From Polynucleobacter sp. MWH-Loch1C5 (GTDB lineage Bacteria; Pseudomonadota; Gammaproteobacteria; Burkholderiales; Burkholderiaceae), in the NCBI RefSeq assembly GCF_018881775.1, contig NZ_JACVPR010000001.1:124001-188000 (forward strand): DNA of 64,000 nucleotides, read 5' to 3'. Positions 1 to 10,000 of this stretch are shown piece after piece. A program made the translations under genes and the position numbers. Position 1 is the first letter of the stretch. Each line of letters opens with the position of its first letter. The notes beneath the pieces are model-generated. The model did no database searches, was not told the DNA's origin, and was given only the letters and a program-made list of their open reading frames with translations.

Positions 1-28
1 ATGATCTGTATGATGGAAAAATTAGAGT

Positions 29-847
29 TTAATGACTTTGAAAGCCTGCCAAGTATTCTGTCCAGAAGCCACCGGCCGGCGTCTTGGACTCTTTACTTAA
101 CTCAGCTTGTATAAATTTGATTTCTTCTTCATATTCCAAATCAGAAAATCCGCCACGCATTTTTTGAAAACGAGCGTATAACAAATAGGTATTCACAACA
201 TCAGTCTCACAATAGTTTCTGATTTCTTTAATTTTTCCATCTAAAAAGCCCTGCCATACCTGTGAACCATCCATACCCATCTTGCCCGGGAACCCACATA
301 ATTTGGCTAATGCGTCTAAGGGTGCGTTGGCTCTACCGGAGAATTTAGCTAGTAAATCCATGAGATCAATGTGTCGCATGTGATATCGACTGATATAGTT
401 GTTCCACTTAAAGTCACGACTATCAACCTCACCACTCTCGCCCATCTCCCAATATCTTGAGGCATTGATTCCATGAATGAGGGCGCGATAATGCAAGACT
501 GGTAAATCAAAACCACTGCCATTCCACGACACAAGTTGTGGCGTATATTTTTCAATCAAATCAAAAAAAGCTTGCACCAACTCTTTTTCAGTACTCTGCT
601 CATTGCCTAGGCTACCCACTTTAAACTGGGGCTGCCCTTCTCGTGTGGTGCGACGAATCACACACGAGATGGCGACAATCTGCTGTAAATGTAGAGGCAT
701 AAAGTCAGTACCTGATTTCTCCAAGCGCTGTGCCTGAGCTTTTTGAATCACTTCAAGATCAGACATACTTGCAGGCCAATCCTCTAGACGACGTATACCA
801 TGGGCATCAGGAATTGTCTCAATGTCAAACACCAATACAGTCGTCAT
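29..847 (-). CDS. PolB-like DEDDy 3'-5' exonuclease
   Basis: Predicted 3'-5' exonuclease of the stand-alone family related to the proofreading domain of DNA polymerase II (PolB). Seen: Exo I with D8 and E10 in VFDIETIP; Exo II around N109 to D114 (WNGSGFD); Exo III with Y212 and D216 in NYCETD, the YxxxD form of DEDDy enzymes, so all metal-binding acidic residues are present. At 272 aa it is about the size of the whole domain, with no polymerase part. The ATG has a purine-rich AGAGAGA upstream. It follows rpoS by 15 bp on the same strand and is probably co-transcribed. Inference: single-strand trimming in repair or RNA/DNA processing; the physiological substrate of this family is not settled. 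The 28 bases between its stop and the window edge show nothing recognisable. Confidence 0.85.
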   Translation of the reverse strand: MTTVLVFDIETIPDAHGIRRLEDWPASMSDLEVIQKAQAQRLEKSGTDFMPLHLQQIVAISCVIRRTTREGQPQFKVGSLGNEQSTEKELVQAFFDLIEKYTPQLVSWNGSGFDLPVLHYRALIHGINASRYWEMGESGEVDSRDFKWNNYISRYHMRHIDLMDLLAKFSGRANAPLDALAKLCGFPGKMGMDGSQVWQGFLDGKIKEIRNYCETDVVNTYLLYARFQKMRGGFSDLEYEEEIKFIQAELSKESKTPAGGFWTEYLAGFQSH

Positions 848-862
848 AAATATCTCTCTGTT

Positions 863-1819
863 TTATTCCAATATTTGTCCACGGTCTAATCCGTGACTAT
901 CCAAATGGCGTCGTAACTTCACCAGGGCTTCCATCTGAATTTGGCGAATACGCTCTTTAGTAATGCCTAGTTCACCTGACAACTCTTCGAGAGTCGCTGA
1001 TTCTTTCTGATCCAAGCCATATCGGCGTGTCACGATATATCGCTGATTCTCCTTCAAACCTTTTAACCAATCATGAATTAATTGTTCAATTTGTTGACGC
1101 TCCACCTCATGCTCAGGAGCCAAGGCACGATCATCTGACAAAAGATCCAATAAGGAACTATGCGCCTCTATATCTCGTGGCGCATCCAAGGATGTGGCAT
1201 GCTCTGCCGTTAGCAAAATATCAGTGACCTCATCACTCGTTTTGCCTGTCAAACTGGCAATATCACTCACATCCGGTAAGCGACCTTCGCCCGCCAAGAC
1301 CTGCTCTAGGTAACGACGAGCGCGCAATACTTGGTTAATTTCTCGGATCACATGCACAGGTAAACGAACTGTGCGCACCTGGCTCATGATAGCTTTTTCA
1401 ATATTTTGACGTATCCACCATGTGGCATAAGTTGAAAACCTAAAACCCCGCTCTGGCTCAAACTTCTCCAAGGCATGAATTAAACCTAAATTACCTTCTT
1501 CAATCAGGTCGGGTAATGGCAAACCGCGATTCATATACGCTTTAGCGATACTCACCACCAAGCGTAGGTTATGCTCAATCATGATTTGCCGCGCAGCAAA
1601 CTCCCCTTGCTTTGCTGCAGTTGAGTAGTGCAGCTCTTGCTCGGGCGTCAACAGGGGTTTGCTGGCGATTTGATTGAGGTAAAACTGAACTAGATCAGCC
1701 GATAACTCTGCTTGAAGTATTTCCTTGAGAGCTTCTTGTGGCAAATCCTCTGAAGCCAGTGACAAATCGTCTAGCTCAGAATCATTTCCAGGAAACTCTT
1801 CTGCTTTGTGGCTAGGCAT
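863..1819 (-). CDS. rpoS: RNA polymerase sigma factor RpoS
   Basis: Stationary-phase and general-stress sigma-70-family factor (sigma-S). Seen in 318 aa: a short acidic N-terminus, region 1.2 near 42-75, region 2 near 80-150 containing LRLVVSIAKAYMNRGL and the -10-recognition segment FRFSTYATWWIRQ, region 3 starting RTVRLPVHVIREI, and region 4 helix-turn-helix near 275-305 (ELGITKERIRQIQMEAL). It lacks the long region 1.1 insert of RpoD. A strong TAGGAG Shine-Dalgarno precedes ATG 1819. The gene directly follows nlpD by 8 bp, the arrangement of gamma- and betaproteobacteria in which rpoS promoters often lie inside nlpD. Function is known for the family; control in this organism was not read from the sequence. 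Confidence 0.96.
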   Translation of the reverse strand: MPSHKAEEFPGNDSELDDLSLASEDLPQEALKEILQAELSADLVQFYLNQIASKPLLTPEQELHYSTAAKQGEFAARQIMIEHNLRLVVSIAKAYMNRGLPLPDLIEEGNLGLIHALEKFEPERGFRFSTYATWWIRQNIEKAIMSQVRTVRLPVHVIREINQVLRARRYLEQVLAGEGRLPDVSDIASLTGKTSDEVTDILLTAEHATSLDAPRDIEAHSSLLDLLSDDRALAPEHEVERQQIEQLIHDWLKGLKENQRYIVTRRYGLDQKESATLEELSGELGITKERIRQIQMEALVKLRRHLDSHGLDRGQILE

Positions 1820-1827
1820 CCAAGCTC

Positions 1828-2670
1828 CTATTGAAGGTAAGCAGTGGGGTCGACAGGTTTACCGTTTTTACGTAACTCAAAGTGCAACTTCGTACGATTC
1901 GCATCGGTTGCACCCATCTCAGCGATTCTTTGTGAACGCTTGACCATTTCACCCTCTTTAACAAGCAGGGTTTTATTGTGAGCATAGGCAGTCAGATAAG
2001 TATTGTCATGTTTGACAATCACCAAATTACCATACCCCCTCAAGCTATTACCAGCATAGACTACCTTACCATCAGCAGCCGCTAGAATAGGATCACCCTC
2101 TTTGCCTGCAATCCCTATCCCTTTATTTTTACCCTCATCAAATCTTTCAACCACCTCGCCCTTAGATGGCCAAGTTAAACGTAAACTACTCGAAGGTAGC
2201 GTATCGGCTTTAGGGGCTGTGTCTGCCACCGTGGGTGCTTTAGCTTCTGGCTTAGGCTCAGACTTCAGCTCAGGCTTTGTTCTAGCGAGGTCTTTGTTGG
2301 CATCAGCAATAGGCTTAACGGGCTCTTTACGTGGCTCAGGTTTATCTTTACGTATTTCTAACCTGGCGCTTGATTTAGGTGGTACTACACGTATTAATTG
2401 ATCCACCTCAATCAGATTAGGATCGTTCAAATTATTCCACTCAGCAATATCTCGATAAGATTGTCCATGATCCAGGGCAATTCGTAATAGCGTATCGCCA
2501 CGCTTGACACGATAAAAACCAGGGGGCGCAGGCTCGACTGAGCTTGCTCTAGAAGAGGTGCGATCAACCACCGGCGCAGGAGACATACGTGTGCTAGAGC
2601 AGGCTACAAGAGTGCCCAACATGAAAACTAGCGCTAGCTGTTTAGGTAAATTCATCGCTGCATTCGACAT
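1828..2670 (-). CDS. nlpD: NlpD-like LysM/M23 lipoprotein, degenerate LytM
   Basis: Outer-membrane lipoprotein that in the family activates the cell-separation amidase (AmiC) at the septum. Seen: signal peptide with lipobox LVAC and acylated C24; LysM domain about residues 51-98 (GFYRVKRGDTLLRIA); a charged Pro/Lys/Glu-rich linker about 105-160; LytM/M23 domain about 165-280. The first zinc-ligand motif is missing (NKGIGIAG instead of an HxGxD type) and only LHFEL remains of HxH, so the domain should be a non-hydrolytic activator, as known for E. coli NlpD. ATG 2670 is used; M6 at 2655 is possible. It lies between pcm and rpoS with 5-8 bp gaps, which suggests one transcript. Confidence 0.9.
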   Translation of the reverse strand: MSNAAMNLPKQLALVFMLGTLVACSSTRMSPAPVVDRTSSRASSVEPAPPGFYRVKRGDTLLRIALDHGQSYRDIAEWNNLNDPNLIEVDQLIRVVPPKSSARLEIRKDKPEPRKEPVKPIADANKDLARTKPELKSEPKPEAKAPTVADTAPKADTLPSSSLRLTWPSKGEVVERFDEGKNKGIGIAGKEGDPILAAADGKVVYAGNSLRGYGNLVIVKHDNTYLTAYAHNKTLLVKEGEMVKRSQRIAEMGATDANRTKLHFELRKNGKPVDPTAYLQ

Positions 2671-2675
2671 ACTGT

Positions 2676-3332
2676 TTAGATAGTTCCTGATTGTAATGGT
2701 ACGAAAAACACTTCTTCAAGCACGGTTCTTTGATAACGTTGCGAACTGACTCTCTCAACCACTACCAACTGTTGCTCTTCTTCACTCTTGGCAACAGGGG
2801 CAACCAAGCGTCCTCCAATCGCCAATTGATCAAGCAACGGATCAGGAATACCTAAACCGGCTGCCGCCAGGATAATCCCATCAAAAGGTGCAGCTTGCGC
2901 TAAACCTCGAATGCCATCCCCATAAATGAGGCGTAAGTTAGGAATACGAAAAGGTCGTAACTTAGCACGTGCAAGATCATGCAATGGCCGGATACGCTCA
3001 ATGGAATAGACTTCTTGCGCTAGCAAGCTCAATAAAGCGGCTTGATAACCACAACCCGTGCCTATTTCGAGAATTTTACCGAGATCTTTTTTCGGTTTAT
3101 AGAGCAACTCAATCATGCGCGCCACGACAGATGGCTTAGAAATCGTTTGCTGATGGCCAATTGGCAAAGCAGAATCCTCATAAGCTCGAGAATCCAGAGC
3201 CTCATCAATAAATGCGTGTCTAGGGACAGTGGCTATCGCACCCAAAATCTGTGGGTGTCGCACACCCGCATTAGCTACTTTCTCAGCAAGCTGAAGGCGG
3301 GCTTTGTCTAGACGGGGGTCCTTTTTAACCAA
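2676..3332 (-). CDS. pcm: Protein-L-isoaspartate O-methyltransferase
   Basis: SAM-dependent enzyme that methylates isoaspartyl residues so that damaged, aged proteins can be repaired. Seen in 218 aa: the substrate-binding GHQQTISKP at 59-67 and class-I methyltransferase motif I (ILEIGTGCGYQAAL, 87-100), followed by the acidic post-I strand VYSIER. The start appears to be TTG at 3332: a good AGGAG Shine-Dalgarno sits 5 nt upstream, inside the stop region of surE, and no suitable ATG exists. The order surE-pcm-nlpD-rpoS is the classic proteobacterial stress cluster; spacing of 8 bp or less suggests translational coupling. Cytoplasmic. Confidence 0.94.
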   Translation of the reverse strand: MVKKDPRLDKARLQLAEKVANAGVRHPQILGAIATVPRHAFIDEALDSRAYEDSALPIGHQQTISKPSVVARMIELLYKPKKDLGKILEIGTGCGYQAALLSLLAQEVYSIERIRPLHDLARAKLRPFRIPNLRLIYGDGIRGLAQAAPFDGIILAAAGLGIPDPLLDQLAIGGRLVAPVAKSEEEQQLVVVERVSSQRYQRTVLEEVFFVPLQSGTI

Positions 3333-3340
3333 GACGACTC

Positions 3341-4132
3341 CTAGAGCTGGCCAGGATGCCAGCGACGCTCAATCAGTTCCGCTTGCTTATTCAGATGCGA
3401 AAGATCTAATTGCAAAGGTGTCATGGATACGCAATTCTCAGCAATCGCATGAAAATCAGTCCCTGGTGTGTTATCTCTAACCTCTCCAGGTGGCCCAATC
3501 CAGTAAATAGGTTCACCGCGAGGGTTCTGCTGAATGATGACACTTTGTGAATGATGGCGATTACCTAAGCGGGTAATTCGATATCTCTCACGCAATTGTT
3601 CATAGGGTAAATTAGGAATATTGACATTAAGAAGTGTCGGCTTTTGAGTAGCACTTAAAGTCGCATCCATGGGCTGCTTGATTTGTTGCAAAACAATGTC
3701 ACGCGCCACTTTTGCGGCATCACTCAAATTGTTCCAACCCTTATCCACTTGAGAAAAAGCAATCGCCGGAATACCAAACATGATGCCTTCAGTAGCAGCC
3801 GCTACAGTGCCAGAGTACAGCACATCTTCACCCATATTCTCGCCCTGATTAATGCCAGAAACCACCAAGTCAGGCTTTGTTTTTAGCAAACCTGTCAGAG
3901 CAATATGAACACAATCAGTCGGCGTACCGTTGATATAAATGAAACCATCACGCTCCCCTCCTGTCACAGAATGTACAGATAGAGGACGCGACAAAGTTAG
4001 GGAGTTCGATGCACCACTATGATTTTGCTCAGGAGCAACGATGGTGAGCTGCGCATGAGGACGCAAGACATCGACAAGCGCTAACAAGCCAGGTGCTAAA
4101 TAACCATCATCGTTAGCAATGAGTATGTGCAT
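3341..4132 (-). CDS. surE: 5'/3'-nucleotidase SurE
   Basis: Metal-dependent nucleoside monophosphatase with exopolyphosphatase activity in known members; stationary-phase survival factor. Seen: N-terminal metal site ANDDGY with D8-D9, HSGASNSLT loop, and [20 protein letters not shown] with the conserved Asn and Ser of the active site. Length 263 aa matches the family. The in-frame TTG at 4135 lies one codon upstream, but ATG 4132 is preferred because it forms a TGATG overlap with the stop of the small upstream peptide gene, a typical translational-coupling junction. Part of the surE-pcm-nlpD-rpoS run. Confidence 0.95.
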   Translation of the reverse strand: MHILIANDDGYLAPGLLALVDVLRPHAQLTIVAPEQNHSGASNSLTLSRPLSVHSVTGGERDGFIYINGTPTDCVHIALTGLLKTKPDLVVSGINQGENMGEDVLYSGTVAAATEGIMFGIPAIAFSQVDKGWNNLSDAAKVARDIVLQQIKQPMDATLSATQKPTLLNVNIPNLPYEQLRERYRITRLGNRHHSQSVIIQQNPRGEPIYWIGPPGEVRDNTPGTDFHAIAENCVSMTPLQLDLSHLNKQAELIERRWHPGQL

Positions 4133-4266
4133 CAAACGCTCTGAATAACCTTAGATTGACTCTGCTTATTACTATCTTGTCCGATCTGACCACCACCAAA
4201 CATGAAGTAGCCCGCTAAAAATAAAGCCAAACCAATTAATAATTGTTTCCACCATGGTTGCTGCAT
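4132..4266 (-). CDS. 44-aa single-pass membrane peptide
   Basis: Small unrecognised protein between recR and surE. The frame continues upstream without a stop to 4338, but ATG 4266 is chosen because GAGAGGGAAACT directly before it is a strong Shine-Dalgarno and the upstream part overlaps recR. Seen: 44 residues starting MQQPWWKQ, one hydrophobic helix about residues 8-24 ([15 protein letters not shown]), a Gly-Gly-Gly turn, then a polar Gln/Ser/Lys-rich tail. Its TGA overlaps the surE ATG (TGATG), which supports real translation. Function unknown; probably an inner-membrane peptide with the polar tail on one face. It could be a coupling leader for surE only. Confidence 0.6.
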   Translation of the reverse strand: MQQPWWKQLLIGLALFLAGYFMFGGGQIGQDSNKQSQSKVIQSV

Positions 4267-4288
4267 AGTTTCCCTCTCTAAAGTTAAA

Positions 4289-4900
4289 TTATCCCACTGA
4301 GCGACGATCCATGAATGCTCGAGCAAGCGTACTCGCATCCACGTACTCTAACTCACCGCCCACAGGCACGCCCCTAGCTATGCGTGAGACTTTAATACCA
4401 CGCGCCTTCATCATCTCACCGATGTAATGGGCAGTGGCCTCACCTTCACTTGTAAAGTTGGTCGCTAAAACCACTTCCTGAATCACGCCTTGTGATTGAT
4501 CAATGCGTGCCAAAAGACGATGTAAATGAATTTCATCAGGACCTAGACCATCCAAAGGTGATAGTCGTCCCATGAGAACAAAATAAAGGCCTTTGTAAGT
4601 TAAGGTTTGCTCAACCATCAATTGATCAGCGGGAGTCTCAACGACACACAAAATACTCGGGTCACGACGCCCATCGGCGCAGGTAGTACAAACCGGAGTC
4701 TCTGAAAACGTATTACATTGTTGACAATGTTGCATGGTCTGGACGGCATCCAGTAGACTTTGTCCAAGCAACTGAGCCCCAGAGCGATCATGCTGCAAAA
4801 GGTGAAAGGCAATACGTTGGGCTGACTTGGGACCAACGCCTGGTAGCACTTTTAATGCTTGTATCAAGCGAGCGAGCGCATCTTGAGGATCGTTGACCAT
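4289..4900 (-). CDS. recR: Recombination mediator RecR
   Basis: Clamp-forming protein of the RecFOR pathway that helps load RecA at gaps coated with SSB. Seen in 203 aa: helix-hairpin-helix [17 protein letters not shown] near 18-34, a four-cysteine zinc finger (CQQC...CTTC) near 58-74, and a Toprim domain starting [16 protein letters not shown]. Length fits the family. It lies downstream of ybaB by 17 bp in the conserved order dnaX-ybaB-recR, which is almost universal in bacteria and argues for one operon driven from upstream of dnaX. Confidence 0.97.
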   Translation of the reverse strand: MVNDPQDALARLIQALKVLPGVGPKSAQRIAFHLLQHDRSGAQLLGQSLLDAVQTMQHCQQCNTFSETPVCTTCADGRRDPSILCVVETPADQLMVEQTLTYKGLYFVLMGRLSPLDGLGPDEIHLHRLLARIDQSQGVIQEVVLATNFTSEGEATAHYIGEMMKARGIKVSRIARGVPVGGELEYVDASTLARAFMDRRSVG

Positions 4901-4917
4901 GAGGCGTATCGAATCAA

Positions 4918-5247
4918 TTAGAAGGGTAATTTAAACCCCGGGGGCATTGGCATACCTGCAGTAGCCCCCGATAGTTTTTCATTCGCCACCGCTTCAGCTT
5001 GCTTAAAAGCTTCTGCACAGGCCGTTACCAATAAGTCTTCTAGCATTTCACGATCATCCATCGCTGCTTCGGAGATTTCAATCCTTTTAATTTCGTGCTT
5101 GCCCGTCATCGTGACCTTCACAGCTCCTGCGCCAGCTTGACCAACCACCTCCAGTTGAGATAATTGCTCCTGAGCTCGTTTCATATTTTCTTGCATTTGT
5201 TGGGCTTGCTTCATAAGCCCTGCAATATTTCCCTTAAACATATTCAA
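4918..5247 (-). CDS. YbaB/EbfC nucleoid-associated protein
   Basis: Small dimeric DNA-binding protein of the YbaB/EbfC family (109 aa). Seen: Gln/Met-rich N-terminal helix ([19 protein letters not shown]) expected to form the dimeric tweezers-like coiled coil, central beta segment [14 protein letters not shown], and the C-terminal Gly/Pro/Met-rich tail ending GFKLPF. Sits between dnaX and recR with 9 and 17 bp gaps, the usual place for this family. Role inferred from the family: nucleoid organisation or regulation, possibly linked to repair through recR. Confidence 0.93.
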   Translation of the reverse strand: MNMFKGNIAGLMKQAQQMQENMKRAQEQLSQLEVVGQAGAGAVKVTMTGKHEIKRIEISEAAMDDREMLEDLLVTACAEAFKQAEAVANEKLSGATAGMPMPPGFKLPF

Positions 5248-5256
5248 TCTCCAAAT

Positions 5257-6915
5257 TTATTGTAGGGGTCGAATGGAACCAGGAATCACTTTGGCTCCCA
5301 ATTCCGCCTCTAGAGTTTTCACGAAATCATCACTCTGAATAGTTTGTTCAGCGTCTTCCTGCTTTTCTTGTTTAATTTTTGCCTCAACAGCAGCAATAGA
5401 TTGACTGACTTTACCTGTCTCCACTTGAATTTTGACAGTCTTATTCAAATGAATACCCAATGCATCCTGTAAACGATTAACGTTTTCAGTACTCGCCAGT
5501 TGCGGCATCGCCACTTTCACGAGAGCCTTAGCCGATGCACCCTGATCTTGCCATGACTGTAATTCAGTCTGAAATGCCAACTGCTGCACCAAGCCCCTCA
5601 CAGGTAAAGCCCGCATCCAGCTTTGCCAGTCGACATCCTGACTCGCCACACTGACTTGATTCTGGTTCTGCGATGACCTTTGTGCTGGCTGCTGAACGCC
5701 TTTTGTGGCAGCAGACTCCTGAGGCACTGCTTGCCCCTGCTTAGCTTGAATCGCTCCTGGTGTGGAGCCAGAATGTTTGCCTGCCCCTAAACTAGGTCGC
5801 TGCGACTGATCACCACCACCCGGCTTAAAAGTCAACATTCTCAGAAGAGCTATTGAAAAACCAGTCTCCTCATCAGGTGCCAAGGATAAATCTGCACGAC
5901 TAGTAATCGCAATTTGATAATAGAGCTGCGCATCCTCTTTTTTGAGAATTGCAGCAATGCGGCGGATTTCATTAGCCTCAGGCCATTCATCTAAAACTGC
6001 CGAAGGGACCAGTTGTGCAGTCGCAATTTTTTGTAATAAGCTCGCCAAATCTGCCAAGGCCAAAGAAAAAGAGAGGCTACGCTGCCCCATCTCCTGAGTA
6101 ACAGTCAACAAAGTCGCCCCATCACCGATTGCTAGCGCATCCAAAATCTTGAAAAGAAAGCTTTCATCCAGGGTACCCAACATGTTGCGTACCGCAGACT
6201 CTGTCACTGGGCCGGCAGCATAAGCAATGGCCTGATCGGTCAAAGAAAGTGCATCACGCATAGAGCCTTGCGCACCTTTTGCCAAAATGCGCAAAGCCGG
6301 TAGCTCATAAGTCACTTGCTCGGCTTTCAATATTTTTTCAAGATGCTCAACAATCGCCGGGACAGGCATCTGCTTTAAATTAAATTGCAAACAACGTGAC
6401 AAAACTGTCACAGGAATTTTTTGTGGATCGGTGGTTGCCAAAATAAATTTGACGTGCTCAGGAGGCTCCTCGAGCGTTTTAAGCATGGCATTAAATGCAT
6501 GCCCCGTCAGCATATGAACCTCGTCGATCATGTACACCTTAAAGCGCGCACTGCTCGGGGCATACATCGCTTTTTCAAGTAATTGCGCCATGTCTTCCAC
6601 GCCACGATTACTCGCCGCATCCATCTCAATGTAATCAACAAATCGTCCGGCATCAATTTCCAGACAAGCTTGACATTGTCCGCAAGGTTGTGAGGTCATC
6701 GAACCCTGACCATCGACCCCGGTGCAGTTAAGGGCTTTAGCCAATATCCGAGAAATAGTTGTCTTACCCACACCTCGTGTACCTGTAAATAGCCAGGCGT
6801 GATGCAAGCGTTGCTGATCCAAGGCATGACTTAAGGCTTTGACGACGTGGTCTTGGCCAACCAAGGTTGAAAAATCTTTTGGACGCCACTTACGGGCTAA
6901 TGCGAGAGCTGACAT
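5257..6915 (-). CDS. dnaX: DNA polymerase III subunits gamma/tau
   Basis: Clamp-loader ATPase of the replisome. ATG 6915 (MSALALARKWRPKDF) is chosen; upstream in-frame codons, including ATG 6924, lie outside family homology. Seen in 552 aa: Walker A GTRGVGKTTISR, zinc-module cysteines ending CGQCQAC, Walker B VYMIDEVHML, sensor 1 ATTDP, the SRC arginine finger (LSRCLQF), sensor 2 GSMRDALSL, then a Gln/Ser/Ala-rich linker about residues 380-440 and a C-terminal tau domain of about 110 aa for contact with the polymerase. A run of six A in the coding strand (5938-5943) is not in the E. coli slippery phase, so a short gamma form is not supported. First gene of dnaX-ybaB-recR. Confidence 0.95.
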   Translation of the reverse strand: MSALALARKWRPKDFSTLVGQDHVVKALSHALDQQRLHHAWLFTGTRGVGKTTISRILAKALNCTGVDGQGSMTSQPCGQCQACLEIDAGRFVDYIEMDAASNRGVEDMAQLLEKAMYAPSSARFKVYMIDEVHMLTGHAFNAMLKTLEEPPEHVKFILATTDPQKIPVTVLSRCLQFNLKQMPVPAIVEHLEKILKAEQVTYELPALRILAKGAQGSMRDALSLTDQAIAYAAGPVTESAVRNMLGTLDESFLFKILDALAIGDGATLLTVTQEMGQRSLSFSLALADLASLLQKIATAQLVPSAVLDEWPEANEIRRIAAILKKEDAQLYYQIAITSRADLSLAPDEETGFSIALLRMLTFKPGGGDQSQRPSLGAGKHSGSTPGAIQAKQGQAVPQESAATKGVQQPAQRSSQNQNQVSVASQDVDWQSWMRALPVRGLVQQLAFQTELQSWQDQGASAKALVKVAMPQLASTENVNRLQDALGIHLNKTVKIQVETGKVSQSIAAVEAKIKQEKQEDAEQTIQSDDFVKTLEAELGAKVIPGSIRPLQ

Positions 6916-6942
6916 ATTTAGCATTCTACAAGCTAAAGGCAG

Positions 6943-6948
6943 TAGAAT
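6943..6948 (+). promoter_or_regulatory. -10 element of the SRP RNA promoter
   Basis: TAGAAT (5 of 6 matches to TATAAT) ends 6 nt before the inferred 5' end of the SRP RNA at 6955. A weak -35 candidate TTAGCA is at 6918-6923 with a 19-bp spacer. The element lies 28 bp upstream of the divergent dnaX start, so the two transcription units share their control region. Confidence 0.45.
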
Positions 6949-6954
6949 GGCAAT

Positions 6955-7051
6955 GGACGGGCCTCCTCGCATGGCGGCTTGGCAACCTGGTCAGGTCGGG
7001 AACGAAGCAGCCAAACCCAATTACCTCCAGTGCCGAGGGTTTGGCTCGTCC
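6955..7051 (+). ncRNA. ffs: 4.5S signal recognition particle RNA
   Basis: Small bacterial-type SRP RNA, the partner of Ffh in co-translational membrane targeting. Seen: the near-invariant apical-loop core GGTCAGGTCGGGAACGAAGC (about 6990-7009), with the other side of the hairpin about 7033-7040, and terminal pairing of GGACGGGCC (6955-6963) with GGCTCGTCC (7043-7051), nine pairs with one G-U. Length about 97 nt. The core reads GGGAACG where E. coli has CGGAAGG; the closing pairs are swapped but a GGAA tetraloop is still possible. It sits in the gap between dnaX and the AddA-like gene, both on the other strand. No clear U-run terminator follows. Confidence 0.93.
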
Positions 7052-7079
7052 CTCTCCCCTAGCAATAGAGTATTGATCT

Positions 7080-10000
7080 TTATGTATGAGCATCTGGCCG
7101 CCACTCATAAGACTGCTGATCAGCCCCTAGTAGATAGACAAAAATAGGTTTATTCGACAAATCTCGGGTAATCACATCGTAATAACGACCCAACTGTTTC
7201 TCATACGTCTGCAACTCTGGACTACCCAGCGCAGGCACCGTCAACTTATAGTCTAGTAAATAGTAAGAATCCGAAAACTCAATCAAACGATCAATTCGGA
7301 TTAACTGCCCCTGAGCATCGACAAAATCCCACTCTTCCCAAGAACGCAGATCATCATCACGACTCATGATTTTTTGCGCCATTGAGCCTTGTAAAAGTCG
7401 TCGCATAGCCTGATAGGCAGGCTCTCCATACTTTTTATCAATCGACAACCATGCCAAAAGAGACTCTAATTCTGGGATCTTGTCAGAACTTAACAACTTA
7501 TAGCGCGCCAAATACTCAAGCATACGATGCATATGCGTACCAATCATCTGCTGTTGTCGTTGTAACTGAAAATCAAGCACTATCGGTGCTGGATCGATGA
7601 TCCGCACTGGGCTCTGCGCTTTGAGCAAAATTGTGAAATCTTCAATACTCTGTGGTGCTTTGATTTCATCAGAGATTTCTATCTGACTACCCTGATTAGC
7701 CACGGGTAATTCATCTATACCCACAGCCGAGGCAATTTGATACCAACTACCATCTGTTAAACCGACTTCACCTTTATTGGCACAAGCACTCAAATAAAAA
7801 CTACGCTTAGCCCGGGTCATTGCCACGTAGAGCAAATTCCAGCGCTCAAATTCAGCGATACGCTCCTCTTCAGATCTTAGTTGATCACGTAATGGGTCTT
7901 TACGCGCACTGGAATAGAAGGGAGTTAGATGCCGCGGGCCCAAATCCTGAGGGTACCATTGCATCAGTGTTCCAGTGTGGTCTTGATGGGTACGCTTCGT
8001 ATTAGTATCGAGTAAAAACACGTAATCTGCCTCCAAACCCTTGGCTGCATGAATAGTCATGATTCTCACGCGTGAAGGTAACTCTAGTGGCTCATCGACA
8101 TCTTCGGCAAAATCCTCATGAGCATCACCTTCATCAGGACTCTCCTGCTCAGCCCCACGCTTGATGATTCTTAACTCTTGTATGAATCGAGCCAAACTGG
8201 GATAACGACCCCCATCAATATCTAGAGCGAGTGACAAAAAGGCATCAAGGTTAGCCAACACTTTAGCCCGCAGTAGAGGACTACAAGCCTGTGCATATTT
8301 TTGCCTCAATTGAGCCTCAAAGTAGATGCGATCGAGCAGATCATGTACCGGCAGGAACTGAGCTAGATGACGCCAAGCTGTTAATTGCTCGTAAATAGGA
8401 CCTTGGTGCGCTTCTAAATAGCTCCATAAATGATCTATATCAGCTTGGCGCATCTCAAGATGAGCAGCAGTCAACTGTTCTGTAGACCACGCATAAATCG
8501 GGGAGCGTAAAACCTGCGCCAGAGCCAAATTATTTTTCGGGCTGAGCAATACAGTCAGTAAAGCGATTAAATCGTCAGCCTCTAGGGTTTTTAATAAGCC
8601 CCCTTGATTAGCCCCATCATGAGGAATTTTTAACTCACGAAAAGCTTGTTGAATCCTAGCAAGATGTGTACGGCTACGAACTAAAACTAGGACATCTTCC
8701 CATGCAACACCCTCATTACGCCGCAAGCCGAGAATGACCTGACCTACTTGAAAAGCTTCTTCATACGTCTGCATAAGACGGATCTGATTCGGTCGGCTAC
8801 AAGCTTCTAGTAGAACCTGGCGATGCTCGAGAGTCTCTAATTCTGGATAGGGAATCAAAGGTAAACGAAGGAATTTCCCATCTACTGCATGAGCATCCGG
8901 ATGCCTTGACTGGGCCTGGAACGGATATCCCTCAGGCAAGACACTCGCTTGAAAAATTTGATTTACTCCCGCAAGGACAGCATCACTATTGCGGCGCGTA
9001 ACATTCAAAGGTAAATAGCTAGCTTCGTAGTGCTCACAGAGATACTCTTTGGCCGCCTGGAAAAGCCGGACATCAGCCCGCCTAAATCGATAAATAGACT
9101 GCTTAGGATCTCCCACCAAAAATACTTTAGGTCGATTCTGTTCAGCCCCTTCATAAGCATCTAGCCAAGCAAGCAAGATTTGCCATTGCAAGGGGTTGGT
9201 ATCCTGAAATTCATCGATCAAAAGATGCCGATAATGTGCATCCAAGCGCGCTTGGATATAGGGCCCCACGTCTGCTCGTAACATCATTTCTGCAGCATAG
9301 GCCTCTAAATCAGAAAACTCCTGCACACGCAATGCCTCTTTTTGAGCTTGGTAGTGTCTTAACAAATCCTGACCAACGATGCTCCAAGACTTCGTCACTT
9401 CAATGAGATTTTGTGCGGCATACCAAGAATGGTAAAACTGCAAAACCTCACCCCAACCCTGCCTAGCATCTTTTATCGCCGCAATCATGGCAGCGCCATC
9501 AGTTCTGGCCTGCAAGACCTTCTCTAACTCTTTGGTGACTTTATTTTGCTTAGGCTCAAAAGTCTTGGCGTCTAAAAACGCAAAGTGCAGAGCCTTCGCT
9601 ATCACGGGACTAGGAGCTCCATCCTTAAATAATCGGATACCTTCACTGATCGCTGCAGCAAATTCTCTTTCTCGCACACTACCCTGTGCAAAGAACTTTT
9701 CTAACTGAATTAAATTTTGCAATTCCTGCGGGTCTGAGAGATGCTTGATCAATGGATCTAATTTATTTAACCAAACCGAGTCCGCCCCATCAAATAAAAA
9801 CTCTTCAAGATCTCTAGCCTGGCTCTGCGCCATCTTGAGCAAACGGCGCCACTCGGCCTTCATCGATAAAAAACCACCCTTACCGAACAGCAATTGATTC
9901 GCCTGACCATCATTGAGGCGCATAACCAAATCTTCATAAGCCAGGCGCACAGCGGCTTTATCCTCAGTCATCAATAATGACCACCAATCCTCTGTACACT

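Noticed and set aside
5938..5943. Run of six A in the dnaX coding strand as a gamma-producing frameshift site
   Set aside because: The phase is AAA AAA G, not A AAA AAG, and the -1 product would stop about 13 codons later, inside clamp-loader domain III.
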